64,000 bases of DNA from Collinsella sp. (lineage in GTDB: Bacteria > Actinomycetota > Coriobacteriia > Coriobacteriales > Coriobacteriaceae): positions 1 through 64,000 of the forward strand of contig DXZO01000005.1 in NCBI GenBank assembly GCA_019419625.1, written 5' to 3'. Made by a program: the position numbers and the translations under genes. This document shows, in pieces, positions 49,070 through 57,600 of this stretch; positions within the stretch are counted from its first letter, which is position 1; every line of letters starts with the position of its first letter. Under the pieces are notes generated by a model. The model worked only from the letters and a program-made list of their open reading frames with translations, did not search any database and was not told the origin of the DNA.

Positions 49070-50443
49070 ATGGACATAACCATCTCCCTTATCACCACCC
49101 TCGTTTTAACCCTCATCAACGGCTACTTCTCTATGTCCGAGATGGCGCTCACCACGGCAAAGCGCGCTGTGCTGGAGCACGAGGCCGAGGAAGGCGACAA
49201 ACGCGCCGAGCGCGCCATTAAGCTGGCCGCCGATTCCGACCAGCTGCTCGCTACCATCCAGGTCGCCATCACGCTCGTGGGCTTTGCCTCGTCCGCCGTC
49301 GCCTCGACGAGCCTGTCCGACCCGCTTGCCACGTGGCTCATGAGCTTTGGCATCGCGCCGCTTTCCGCCATCGCGCGCGGCCTGGCGCCGGTCATCATTA
49401 CCGTCGCCGTCGCCTTTGTGTCCATCGTGATTGGCGAGCTCGTGCCCAAGCGCATCGGCCTCGCTAACGCCGAGGGCGTATCCAAGCAGGTCGTGGGACC
49501 GCTCTCCGTGTTCCAAAAGATCGCCCGCCCGCTCGTGTGGCTGACCGGCGCTTGCTCCGATGGTCTGGCCCGCATCCTGCGCATCAAGAGCGCCGACGAC
49601 CGCCAGAACGTCTCGGAGGAAGAGATCAAGTACATGGTCTCGGAGCAGGACGATTTGCTCGACGAGGAAAAGCGCATGATCCACGAGATCTTCGACCTGG
49701 GCGACACCGTTGCCCGCGAGGTCATGGTGCCGCGCGTGGACACCACCATGTGCGAGGACGACGAGACGGTCGCCGACGTGCTGTCCGCCATGCGCCAGAC
49801 CGGCTTTAGCCGCATCCCCGTCTACCACGAGGATCCTGACAACGTCGTGGGCATCGCGCACATCAAGGACCTGATCCAGCCTTCGCTCGACGGCAAGGGC
49901 GACCAACCCATCGCTGACTTTTTGCGCGACGCCGCCTTTGTGCCCGACACCAAGGACATCCTGCCGCTGCTGTCCGAGATGCAGACCTCGCACGACCAGA
50001 TCGTAGTGGTCGTGGACGAGTACGGCGGCACGGCCGGCATCATCACCATCGAGGACATCGTCGAGGAGATCGTGGGCGAGATCGAGGACGAGTTCGACCC
50101 CGACAACAAGTACCTCACGCGCCTTTCGCGCCGCGAGTGGCTTGTCGATGGGCGTTTTTCGTGCGATGACGCGATTGAGCTTGGTTGGCCGCTCGAGGAA
50201 AGCGATGATTATGAGACCATCGCCGGCTGGATTTTGGAGCTTTGCGACTCGGTGCCCGACATCGGAGAGGTGTTTGAGGTTGCGGGGTACAAGTTTAAGG
50301 TGCAGTCGATGCGTGGCCAGCGCATCTCGCTCATTCGCGTGATCGCTCCGGCCGAAACCGATAAGAAGGATTCCGAGCCCTCGGCAGATAAGCCGGCGGC
50401 GTCGGACGCGGGTTCTGCGGACCCGCACGACGGCGACGAGTAG
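49070..50443 (+). CDS. CNNM/HlyC family membrane protein with CBS pair
   Basis: The 457-residue protein has a DUF21 membrane domain (residues 1-195, SMSEMALTTAKRAVLEHEAE), a CBS pair (about 205-335; VMVPRVDTTMCEDDETVADVL and VDEYGGTAGIITIEDIVEEIVGEI patterns) and a C-terminal CorC_HlyC domain (about 350-430, GWILELCDSVPDIGEVFEVAGYKF). The family exports or regulates Mg2+ and other divalent ions. The tail is acidic and low-complexity. GGAGG precedes it. It is followed 24 bases later by the next gene. Confidence 0.92.
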   Translation: MDITISLITTLVLTLINGYFSMSEMALTTAKRAVLEHEAEEGDKRAERAIKLAADSDQLLATIQVAITLVGFASSAVASTSLSDPLATWLMSFGIAPLSAIARGLAPVIITVAVAFVSIVIGELVPKRIGLANAEGVSKQVVGPLSVFQKIARPLVWLTGACSDGLARILRIKSADDRQNVSEEEIKYMVSEQDDLLDEEKRMIHEIFDLGDTVAREVMVPRVDTTMCEDDETVADVLSAMRQTGFSRIPVYHEDPDNVVGIAHIKDLIQPSLDGKGDQPIADFLRDAAFVPDTKDILPLLSEMQTSHDQIVVVVDEYGGTAGIITIEDIVEEIVGEIEDEFDPDNKYLTRLSRREWLVDGRFSCDDAIELGWPLEESDDYETIAGWILELCDSVPDIGEVFEVAGYKFKVQSMRGQRISLIRVIAPAETDKKDSEPSADKPAASDAGSADPHDGDE

Positions 50444-50467
50444 GGCAAGGAAGAGTAGAGGAGAGTT

Positions 50468-51313
50468 ATGGCAGGCCTGTTCAACATCCTTAAGGTCACC
50501 GTCAGCGAGGACAAGATCTGCGCGCATGTGCTGGTGAACCCCGGCATGCCGCTTATGACCTCGGAGGACATCGAGGCTACGGCGCGCGTGTACTACCTGG
50601 TGCCCGCGATTGCCAAGCACCTGTGCCTGGGCGATTCCGGTCGCGAATTCCAGGATTGCATGGGCCAGACCGAGCTTTGCCATCTGCTGGAGCACGTAAC
50701 GGTCGAGCTCATGAACGAGACCGGGCTTGCCGGCAGCATTTCGTGCGGCCGCACTCGCGTGAGTGAGCACGACGAGCGCGTCTTTGAGGTCGAGCTTTCG
50801 TGTCCCGACGACGCGCTGGCCATCGGCGCGCTGTCTTCGGCGACCTTTATGATGGATTGGGCCTATCTGCATGCCGACCAGCCCGCTCCCGATGTGGACG
50901 GTACGGTTGCGGGTTTGCGCAACCTGGTGCTGGGCATGCGCGCCGAGGCCGAGGGCAAGGATCCGCATGAGGCCGTCGCCGCCGCGAATGCCGAGGGCGA
51001 GGCCGGGGACGCGACCGAGGATGAGGCTCCTGCCGAGGCTGCCGTCGATCCTGTCGACGAGGTGCCTGCTGAGGTGGCTTCCGAGCCCGAGCCCGCGGAG
51101 CCCCAGGGCGTCCCGAGCTTTGACGACGAACCGCAGGAGGCAATCGATACCGAGGGCGCGACTGCCGAAAGCCACGAGGCACCCGCTGCCGTCTACGGTG
51201 GCGCGGCGACGGCTCCGGTTGCCCCCGCGCACGAGGGAACGCTGCCGCTCGTTGACGGCGCCGGCGAGGACCCGAGCGCCACGGTGGCCATGCCGGCCGT
51301 GCCGCAGGAGTAG
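50468..51313 (+). CDS. Stand-alone homologue of the cyanophycin synthetase N-terminal domain
   Basis: Residues 1 to about 165 resemble the N-terminal domain of cyanophycin synthetase CphA1: the block CHLLEHVTVELMNETGL...ISCGRTR...ERVFEVELSCPDDALAIGAL mirrors the CphA1 pattern (LVEHVALELQ..AG...GRTR...Y.VVFEY). H72-E75-H76 form an HxxEH motif, like that of inverzincin-type metallopeptidases; the isolated CphA1 domain has been reported to cut cyanophycin. No ATP-grasp or Mur-ligase domain is present. Residues 165-281 are acidic Ala/Glu/Pro-rich and look disordered. The gene follows the CNNM-family gene, with AGGAGAG before the ATG. The link to a polymer here is inference. Confidence 0.6.
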   Translation: MAGLFNILKVTVSEDKICAHVLVNPGMPLMTSEDIEATARVYYLVPAIAKHLCLGDSGREFQDCMGQTELCHLLEHVTVELMNETGLAGSISCGRTRVSEHDERVFEVELSCPDDALAIGALSSATFMMDWAYLHADQPAPDVDGTVAGLRNLVLGMRAEAEGKDPHEAVAAANAEGEAGDATEDEAPAEAAVDPVDEVPAEVASEPEPAEPQGVPSFDDEPQEAIDTEGATAESHEAPAAVYGGAATAPVAPAHEGTLPLVDGAGEDPSATVAMPAVPQE

Positions 51314-51443
51314 GCTCACCCGCTTATCACCATCATGTACCTGCGCCTTTACCGTACGCAGATGAGCAAGACGGCAAGCGCTGTGCTGCGGGTATAATGG
51401 ACAGCATTCAAACGGTGGGCGCCGAGGTGCCCGCAGGAGAGGA

Positions 51444-51839
51444 ATGAACATGGGTAAGACTTTCAACTTTATCTCGGGTGCGCTCTTCGGTGCTGCCGCC
51501 GGCGCCATCATCGGCGTCGCCCTGGCTCCGCGCTCGGGCGCCGAGACCCGCGCCATGGCTGCCGATATCGCCAACGACGCCTGGGATAACATGCGCGACA
51601 CCTACGAGCACGGTGCCGAGGAGGCCCGCGCCGCGGTCAACGATTTTGGCCCGATGGTCGACGCCAAGACCGATGACCTGCGTGCCAAGGTTGACCTTGC
51701 CCGCGAGCGCATGGACCAGCTGCGTGAGCAGCTCAACGACGCCATCTCGGGCGGCAATGTGACGCCCGCCGCCGATGTCGTGGTCGAGAACGCCGTCGAG
51801 GCCGACGCCGAGGCCGCGGAGCCTTCGACCGAGGCATAA
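51444..51839 (+). CDS. YtxH-domain protein
   Basis: The 131-residue protein has a short N-terminal hydrophobic stretch, FISGALFGAAAGAIIGVALAP, followed by RSGAETR, the YtxH/GvpP-type signature, then a helical charged region (residues 35-105). Members in Firmicutes are small stress-linked membrane-associated proteins. GGAGAGG precedes ATG 51444; a second ATG two codons on is also possible. Its stop overlaps the next ATG (TAATG). Confidence 0.82.
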   Translation: MNMGKTFNFISGALFGAAAGAIIGVALAPRSGAETRAMAADIANDAWDNMRDTYEHGAEEARAAVNDFGPMVDAKTDDLRAKVDLARERMDQLREQLNDAISGGNVTPAADVVVENAVEADAEAAEPSTEA

Positions 51840-52594
51840 TGCGCGCCGGGGATTTTGTCGGCGCTAAGATCTATCGCAAGCCTACCGAGGATAAGCGCAC
51901 CAAAAAAGACGGCACGCCGCGCAGCCCTAAAAAGCTCGGCAAGATTCACTTTCCGGTCTTTACCCCGGGCGGTACGCGCGTGGTGGGCTTTATGGTCCGC
52001 CAGTCCGATATCGCGGGCATGATCGAGCGTCCCGATCGATTCGTAGCGCTCGACGCCATTGGTGTCTACGAGGGCGCCATTGCGGTCGATGACGTCAAGG
52101 ACACGTACGATGCCGCCGCCGCCAAGCGCCTCGACATCAACCTGGACGATTGCATCATCTGGGTCGGTATGGACGTGCGCACGGAATCGGGCGACGTCGT
52201 GGGCTATTGCTCGGACGTCGAGTTCAAGCCGCGCTCGGGCATCGTGCAGGCATTCTATGTGACCGCCGGTGCTGCTTCGAGTGTTTTGGTTGGTGACACG
52301 CAGGTGCCGCCGACGATGCTGCGCGGCTACGAGAACGGCGCGATGATTGTCTCGGACGAGGTCAAGGCGCTCGGGTATTCGGGCGGCGCGGCCGCCAAGG
52401 TTGCCGAGGCCAGTGTCGTGGTGGGCGACAAGGTCAAAAAGGGCGCCAAGGTGCTCGACGACAAGGGATCGGTCGCCGTGGACAAGGGCAGTCGCGCACT
52501 GGGCAAGCAGCTCGGCAAGACGCGCGGTATGTTCAAGGCCTTTAAGGACGAATACCAAAAGGCGAGCGGAGGCTCGTCTAAAGCTACAAAATAG
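51839..52594 (+). CDS. PRC-barrel domain protein
   Basis: The 251-residue soluble protein has two PRC-barrel-like halves: FVGAKIYRK...KLGKIHFPVFTPGGTRVVGFMV (residues 5-60) and IWVGMDVRTESGDVVGYCSDVEF (about 105-135), with a Lys-rich tail (about 190-251). PRC barrels bind RNA or protein partners; the role here is unknown. It overlaps the YtxH gene by one base and likely shares its transcript. Confidence 0.75.
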   Translation: MRAGDFVGAKIYRKPTEDKRTKKDGTPRSPKKLGKIHFPVFTPGGTRVVGFMVRQSDIAGMIERPDRFVALDAIGVYEGAIAVDDVKDTYDAAAAKRLDINLDDCIIWVGMDVRTESGDVVGYCSDVEFKPRSGIVQAFYVTAGAASSVLVGDTQVPPTMLRGYENGAMIVSDEVKALGYSGGAAAKVAEASVVVGDKVKKGAKVLDDKGSVAVDKGSRALGKQLGKTRGMFKAFKDEYQKASGGSSKATK

Positions 52595-52615
52595 CGACGT
52601 ACCAAATGATGGGAG

Positions 52616-52645
52616 GCAAGCCGGAGACCTGTTGCTCCGGCTTGC
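52616..52645 (+). terminator. Stem-loop after the PRC-barrel gene
   Basis: GCAAGCCGGAG (52616-52626) and CTCCGGCTTGC (52635-52645) form a perfect 11-base stem, followed by TGTGTTTAT. Confidence 0.55.
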
Positions 52646-52666
52646 TGTGTTTATGGGGGAGGGCAC

Positions 52667-54073
52667 ATGCGCCAAAACGGATCCAACTTAAACGGGCGTT
52701 CGGGTGCGCGTCCGACGGCGCGCCGCGACCTGGGGCAGCTGCCCAGCGGTCAGCGCCGTCGCCGCCGTAAGCCCGGCGCGATGTACCTCAACCATAGCCG
52801 CGGGTTTAGCGACCGCAGCGCGCGCATCGGCAACGGGCGCTCGCCGCGCCGACCGTCCCGTCTGCCCTATGCGCTCATTGCCGTGGGCTGTGCGCTCGTG
52901 CTGTTTATCGCTGCCGTCGTGGGCTACGTCAACCGCAGCGTGGACGTGGAACTCAACGGGCAAAAGACCGCGGTGCGCGTGGGCTCTACGCTGCAGAATC
53001 TCATCGACGACCAGGAGTTGACTGACACCTACGACGCAGGCGACCTGCTGGCCGTCGATGACAGCGTGCTCAAGCGCCATGGCGGCGAAAAGCTGTCGGT
53101 TAAGGTGGACGGCAAGCGCATAAAACAGGGCAAATGGGATAGCCGCGAACTTGAGGGTGGCGAGAAGGTGACGGTCAAGGATGGCCGTAACACCTACGAG
53201 AAGCATGAGGTTCAGGCTACGGTTATCGAGCCCAAGCTCAAGGTCGAGGGCACGGGTGCTATCGAGTATGTGCAGACGTGGGGCGTTCAGGGCCGCTCCG
53301 AGGTGTGGGTTGGTGAGCAGTCGGGCAAGACGCAGGACCGCGGCGAGGTTGTGCCCGCCACCGATTGCGTCGTTGCGTGCGCCAGCGTGGCGCCCAAGGG
53401 CAACGAAAAGTACGTGGCGCTGACGTTTGACGAGGGTCCGAGCGGCGCCACCAAACAGATCTTGCAGGTGCTCAAGGAAAAGGGCGTTACCGCGACGTTC
53501 TTCCTTTCGGGCGATGCGGCCGAGGCCTCGCCTGCCACGGCCAAGGCGATTGTCGATGCCGGGTGCGAGATCGGATCCAACAGCTACAGCGACGATTCGC
53601 TCAAGGGTCAGGACCGTGAGACGGTACGCGAACAGATCACGAAAGGCACCGATGCGATTAAGTCGGCGACCGGCGTGAAGACGATGCTGCTGCGTGCTCC
53701 CTACGCTGCCTTTGACGAGCAAAACTGGATTGATGCGATGGACCTGGTCTCCGCCGTGGTCTCGTGGAATATTGACTCGGGCGACTGGCTGCTCAACGGT
53801 GCCGACGAGCAGGTCTCAACGGTGCTCGATTCGGTGACGCCGGGCAATATCGTGCTGCTCACCGATAGAGACGAATGCGCCGAGCAGACGCTCGAGGCGC
53901 TGCCGCAGATTATCGACGGCCTTGTCGCCGACGGCTACAAGATCGTGACGCTCAGCGACCTGGTCAAGACGGACACGTCGCTGAGCAAAAAGCTCACCTC
54001 GCTGACGAAGGTCACCATGCCCAAGGACGCCGTGTTCCCCCAACTTGCCGAGGACGATGACACCACAGAGTAG
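52667..54073 (+). CDS. Membrane-anchored NodB-fold protein with lost catalytic residues (pseudo-deacetylase)
   Basis: The 468-residue protein has a basic cytosolic N-terminus, one membrane helix (about residues 66-90, LIAVGCALVLFIAAVVGYV), a DUF348-type domain (VDVELNGQKTAVRVGSTLQNLI, about 91-130), a beta-rich region and a polysaccharide-deacetylase (NodB) fold (about 245-430). Key sites are altered: TFDDGP has become TFDEGP (D255, E256); the metal ligands of the HxxxH motif are N305 and D309; the late catalytic His of LLHD is T399. The fold blocks VTATFFLSGDAAE and RAPYAAFDEQN remain. It probably binds glycan or protein but does not deacetylate. DUF348 also occurs in resuscitation-type proteins. 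Confidence 0.8.
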   Translation: MRQNGSNLNGRSGARPTARRDLGQLPSGQRRRRRKPGAMYLNHSRGFSDRSARIGNGRSPRRPSRLPYALIAVGCALVLFIAAVVGYVNRSVDVELNGQKTAVRVGSTLQNLIDDQELTDTYDAGDLLAVDDSVLKRHGGEKLSVKVDGKRIKQGKWDSRELEGGEKVTVKDGRNTYEKHEVQATVIEPKLKVEGTGAIEYVQTWGVQGRSEVWVGEQSGKTQDRGEVVPATDCVVACASVAPKGNEKYVALTFDEGPSGATKQILQVLKEKGVTATFFLSGDAAEASPATAKAIVDAGCEIGSNSYSDDSLKGQDRETVREQITKGTDAIKSATGVKTMLLRAPYAAFDEQNWIDAMDLVSAVVSWNIDSGDWLLNGADEQVSTVLDSVTPGNIVLLTDRDECAEQTLEALPQIIDGLVADGYKIVTLSDLVKTDTSLSKKLTSLTKVTMPKDAVFPQLAEDDDTTE

Positions 54074-54401
54074 TCATTGGGTAGTCGTTTAAGAACGTCC
54101 CCAATGGCTATGTCACGGATACGTCAGCGTTTGGTATGCCTGCAATGTGCAGCGCATAAATTCGATGCCGCAGGGCGATGCTGATGCTATAGTTACTGCG
54201 GTTAATGAGGGTCAAGAGAAAGGTTACAGGTGAAATCCAAACCTCGACCATACAGTCGATGACCCCATGCAGGTGCTTTTTGCGCATGCACGGGGTGTAA
54301 GCGTCGAGCGGCGTGCCGCCCGCGCATGCGTATACATATCCAGAAGCCCCCGGACGCCGCACGCGCGGCCGCGTCCGGAGGAATAATGATGGGGAGCACC
54401 A
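54074..54401 (+). other. Gene-free mgtE leader: GTCCCC half repeat and a structured 5' region
   Basis: A CATTGGG...TTTAAGAACGTCCCCAATG half repeat directly follows the previous stop. From about 54230 a leader contains CCCCATGCAGGTGC/GCGCATGCACGGGG and CCGGACGC/GCGTCCGG stems, the last one ending inside the GGAGG at 54377-54381. AGGTGA at about 54227 recalls the M-box but the rest does not fit, so no riboswitch class is assigned. Confidence 0.4.
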
Positions 54402-54418
54402 TTGAATTATCTGAGTGA
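54386..54418 (+). CDS. Possible 10-codon leader peptide before mgtE
   Basis: ATG 54386 follows a strong GGAGG (54377-54381) and encodes MMGSTIELSE, then TGA at 54416-54418. It overlaps the TTG start of mgtE in another frame and stops 2 bases before an in-frame mgtE ATG at 54420. This could couple translation, or be chance. Confidence 0.35.
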   Translation: MMGSTIELSE

Positions 54419-56246
54419 GATGCTCAAATTGCCAGTCTTGGACGTCGACGGCGAAAAGCTCGGCGTGGTCAACGATTTTGGCATTGCAACTGGCGAAGTT
54501 TTTCCGCACGTGACGTCGCTCGCGTTCCGCGGTCCCGGCAAGACGCCGTTTATGATCAGCTGGCGCAAATGGGTCGACCGTATCGATGAGACGGGCGTGT
54601 ATCTCAACACATCTGCCACCAATATTCGCTTCTCGTACCTGCAACCGACCGAGCTGTTGCTGGCGCGCGATGTTCTCAATAAGCAGATCGTCGACACGCA
54701 GGGCATGAAGGTCGTGCGCGTCAACGACATCAAGTTTTCCATGTCGGGCGAAAACCAGCTGCGCCTGCTGGGTGCCGAGGTCGGTGCCCGCGGTCTGCTA
54801 CGCGCCATCAGCCCCGCACTCGAGCATATCGTCGAAGGCTTTATGAAGCACCTGGGCAAGCCGCTCAGCGAGGACATCATCGCTTGGTCCTACATGGACC
54901 TGCTCGACCGCTCGACTAAAAACATTCAACTCTCGGTGTCGCACAAGACGCTCGGCGAGCTGCACCCTGCCGACATCGCCGATATTATCGAGCAGCTCGA
55001 CCCGCGCCTACGTGCGCAGGTGTTTGCGCAGCTCGATACTGCCCAGGCCGCCGAGGCCATCTCGGAGTTCGATGACGACGAGCTTATGACCGAGATGCTC
55101 GAGGGCCTGTCCGACACGGACGCATCGTCGATGCTGGCCATGATGGACCCGGACGACGCTGCCGACCTGATCGACGAGCTTGATTACGAGAAGGCCGAGA
55201 AGCTCCTGCGCCTGATGGGCGTCAAGGAGGAGAAGGCGATTCGTAACCTGCTGGGGTATGAGGACAACACCGCCGGCCGCATCATGACCTCGGAGTTTGT
55301 CTCCCTGCCCGCCACGGCAACGGTCGGTGACGCCATCGAGGCGATTCGCGAGCTCGACGAGGACTTCGAGAGCGTCTACTACGTCTATACCGAGGATCCG
55401 AGCGGCATGCTGACCGGCGTGCTTTCGCTGCGCACGCTGATTGTAGCCGACCGCGACGCCACGCTGGGTCAGCTGGCCTATCGCGACCTGGTCTATGTGT
55501 CGCCCGACGAGGACCAGGAAGACGTGACGGACGAGATGACCAAGTACGACCTGGTTGCCATCCCTGTCTGCGACGAGAACCGTCATATCCTTGGTATCGT
55601 GACCTTCGACGACGCCATGGACGTTATCGCCGAGGAGCATCAGGAGGACCTGCAGATCGCCGGTGTCGGCTCGGGCGATAGCGCGTCGGACGACTCGACG
55701 AACGTGCTCAGCTGGTTTGTGCATCGCCAGTACTGGGTTGTCGTGTGGGGTATTGCCTCGTGCATCATGGCGACCGTGCTGGGAACGGCGCTCGGCTCCG
55801 CGCATCTGGTGGTGTTCCCCATGTGCGCCATGCCGCTCGTGCTGCTGGCGGCCTCGCGCATGGTGTCGTTCGTCAAGAACTACTTCCTGGAGTATGACGG
55901 TCACGACGACGAGCCCAAGCCGTATCTGGGATTCTTCTTCCAGAGCACGGGCATGGGCCTGATTCTGTCACTCGTGACCTACCTGTGCGCCCAGCTGGTG
56001 CGCACCGCTGCATTCCCCGATGCGCCCATGTTTGAGGAGCAACTCTTTACCGGGTGCTTTAATATCGCTGCCATCATTTGCTTGGTTGGCAACATGAGTG
56101 CCGTGATTTACCTGATGGTGCTGTTCTGGCGTGACGAGCATGACCTCAACACGTCGGGCACCGCCATGAACGTTATTGCCGTCATGATCTCGTGTGTGGC
56201 GTATTGCATCGCCGCGGTGCTGCTCGCCATGTCAGTCATGGGCTAG
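54402..56246 (+). CDS. mgtE: MgtE-family magnesium transporter with an N-terminal PRC-like domain
   Basis: The 614-residue protein (TTG 54402 after GGGGAG; ATG 54420 is a real alternative) has an N-terminal PRC-barrel-like region (LPVLDVDGEKLGVVNDFGI, residues 8-130), an MgtE_N superhelix (LHPADIADIIEQLDPRLRA..., about 185-285), two CBS domains (about 290-410; GRIMTSEFVSLP, YVSPDEDQEDV) and five C-terminal membrane helices (about 435-614). MgtE is a Mg2+ channel gated by cytosolic Mg2+ through the N and CBS domains. The extra PRC region makes it longer than the usual 450 residues. The next gene starts 8 bases later. Confidence 0.9.
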   Translation: MNYLSEMLKLPVLDVDGEKLGVVNDFGIATGEVFPHVTSLAFRGPGKTPFMISWRKWVDRIDETGVYLNTSATNIRFSYLQPTELLLARDVLNKQIVDTQGMKVVRVNDIKFSMSGENQLRLLGAEVGARGLLRAISPALEHIVEGFMKHLGKPLSEDIIAWSYMDLLDRSTKNIQLSVSHKTLGELHPADIADIIEQLDPRLRAQVFAQLDTAQAAEAISEFDDDELMTEMLEGLSDTDASSMLAMMDPDDAADLIDELDYEKAEKLLRLMGVKEEKAIRNLLGYEDNTAGRIMTSEFVSLPATATVGDAIEAIRELDEDFESVYYVYTEDPSGMLTGVLSLRTLIVADRDATLGQLAYRDLVYVSPDEDQEDVTDEMTKYDLVAIPVCDENRHILGIVTFDDAMDVIAEEHQEDLQIAGVGSGDSASDDSTNVLSWFVHRQYWVVVWGIASCIMATVLGTALGSAHLVVFPMCAMPLVLLAASRMVSFVKNYFLEYDGHDDEPKPYLGFFFQSTGMGLILSLVTYLCAQLVRTAAFPDAPMFEEQLFTGCFNIAAIICLVGNMSAVIYLMVLFWRDEHDLNTSGTAMNVIAVMISCVAYCIAAVLLAMSVMG

Positions 56247-56254
56247 GTGGTCGC

Positions 56255-57517
56255 GTGCAAAATACCAAGCAAAAGTCGGGCACCAAGCAAAAGCTGACCA
56301 TCGCGGCCATCTTTGGTGCTATGGGTCCCGGTCTGCTGGCGGCGCTTTCGGGCAATGACGCCGGCGGCATTGCAACGTATTCCAGCGCGGGCGCCAGCTA
56401 TGGCTATAAGATGCTCTGGATGCTTCCCGTCATGACTGTGCTGCTCATCGTGACGCAGGAGACTGCGGCGCGCTGCGGCTGCGTCACGGGCAAGGGCCTG
56501 GCATCGCTCATTCGCGAGCGCTTTGGCGTGCGCAAGAGTGTACTTGCTATGGCGGCGCTGTTGATCGCCAACACGGCTGTGACCATTTCGGAGTTTGCGG
56601 GTATTGCGAGCGGCCTTGCCCTCTTTGGCGTGCCGGCGAGCATCTCGGTGCCGTTGGTGGCGCTGCTGGTGTGGATGCTTACCATGTCGGGGAGTTTCCA
56701 GCGCATCGAGAAGATTCTGCTGCTGGTGAGCTGCGTGTTCGTGACCTACATCGTCGCCGCGTTTATGGCTGGCCCCAACTGGGGTGAGGTCGCGGTCGAC
56801 CTGGTCGTGCCTAACATTCAAAATGACCCCAGCTACGTGTCGCTCGTGGTCGCAACGATCGGTACCACCATCGCGCCGTGGATGATTTTCTTGGCGCAGA
56901 ACAACGTGGTCGATAAGAACGCGGGCGAGGACGACATCGTGCTGCAGCGTATTGATACCGTGAGCGGCTCGCTTGCCGCCGATGTTATTGCCGGCTTTAT
57001 TATCATCACGACCGGCACGGTGTTGTTCCCGGCGGGTATTCAGATTAGCGATGCTGCCGATGCTGCCCGCGCGCTGGAGCCTATTGCGGGTCAGTGGTCT
57101 ACGGTACTGTTTGCCTCGGGCCTGGTCGCGGCGAGTTTCTTGGCTGCCTGCGTGCTGCCGGGCGTTACGTCGAGCGCTATCTGCGAGGCATTTGGCTGGG
57201 AGCGCGGTGCCGACCGCAGCTGGGACGAGGCCCCGGTCTATCGCGGCATCATTACGGCCATCATCGGTATCTCTGCCGTGCTGGTGCTTATGCCCGGCGT
57301 CGATCTGTTCCAGATTATGATGACCTCGCAGGTCATCAATGGCGTGCTACTGCCCGTGGTTCTGGTGTTCCAGGTGGTTATCGCCGCCGACCGTCACATT
57401 ATGGGCGCCAACCGCAACGGCCGCGTATGGAACGTGCTCACGTGGGCGACTATCGGCGTGATTACGGTGCTCACGGTCGTCATGTTTGTCCTGCAGGCGA
57501 TGGGCTACAGCGCTTAA
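56255..57517 (+). CDS. NRAMP-related magnesium transporter (NRMT-like)
   Basis: The 420-residue protein has eleven membrane helices and the SLC11 fold, but not the NRAMP metal site. The TM1 DPGN motif reads DAGG (D35-G38), and the TM6 MPH motif reads APW (A207-W209). Loss of the Asn and of the Met marks the NRMT branch, characterised as an Mg2+ transporter from Eggerthella lenta, another Coriobacteriia. The start is GTG 56255, 8 bases after mgtE; both genes probably form a magnesium operon. A manganese/iron NRAMP is the older alternative. Confidence 0.85.
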   Translation: MQNTKQKSGTKQKLTIAAIFGAMGPGLLAALSGNDAGGIATYSSAGASYGYKMLWMLPVMTVLLIVTQETAARCGCVTGKGLASLIRERFGVRKSVLAMAALLIANTAVTISEFAGIASGLALFGVPASISVPLVALLVWMLTMSGSFQRIEKILLLVSCVFVTYIVAAFMAGPNWGEVAVDLVVPNIQNDPSYVSLVVATIGTTIAPWMIFLAQNNVVDKNAGEDDIVLQRIDTVSGSLAADVIAGFIIITTGTVLFPAGIQISDAADAARALEPIAGQWSTVLFASGLVAASFLAACVLPGVTSSAICEAFGWERGADRSWDEAPVYRGIITAIIGISAVLVLMPGVDLFQIMMTSQVINGVLLPVVLVFQVVIAADRHIMGANRNGRVWNVLTWATIGVITVLTVVMFVLQAMGYSA

Positions 57518-57536
57518 CGCCCACTTTTGCTTCCGA

Positions 57537-57570
57537 ACAGGCCGCAGCGATGGACTGCGGCCTGTTTTTT
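57537..57570 (+). terminator. Terminator of the mgtE operon
   Basis: ACAGGCCGCAG (57537-57547) and CTGCGGCCTGT (57555-57565) form a perfect stem followed by TTTTTTG. Confidence 0.92.
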
Positions 57571-57600
57571 GCCCGCTATAGGGCATTAGTTATATGGCAG

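Noticed and set aside
49106..51601. 831-codon open frame on the minus strand across the CNNM and following genes
   Set aside because: It is antisense to three well-supported genes, has an atypical His/Arg/Leu composition and no recognisable motif.
54200..54401. M-box magnesium riboswitch before mgtE
   Set aside because: Only AGGTGA fits; the GGCTCCTATA block and the conserved GACGCCAATGGG-like part were not found, so only an unclassified structured leader is reported.
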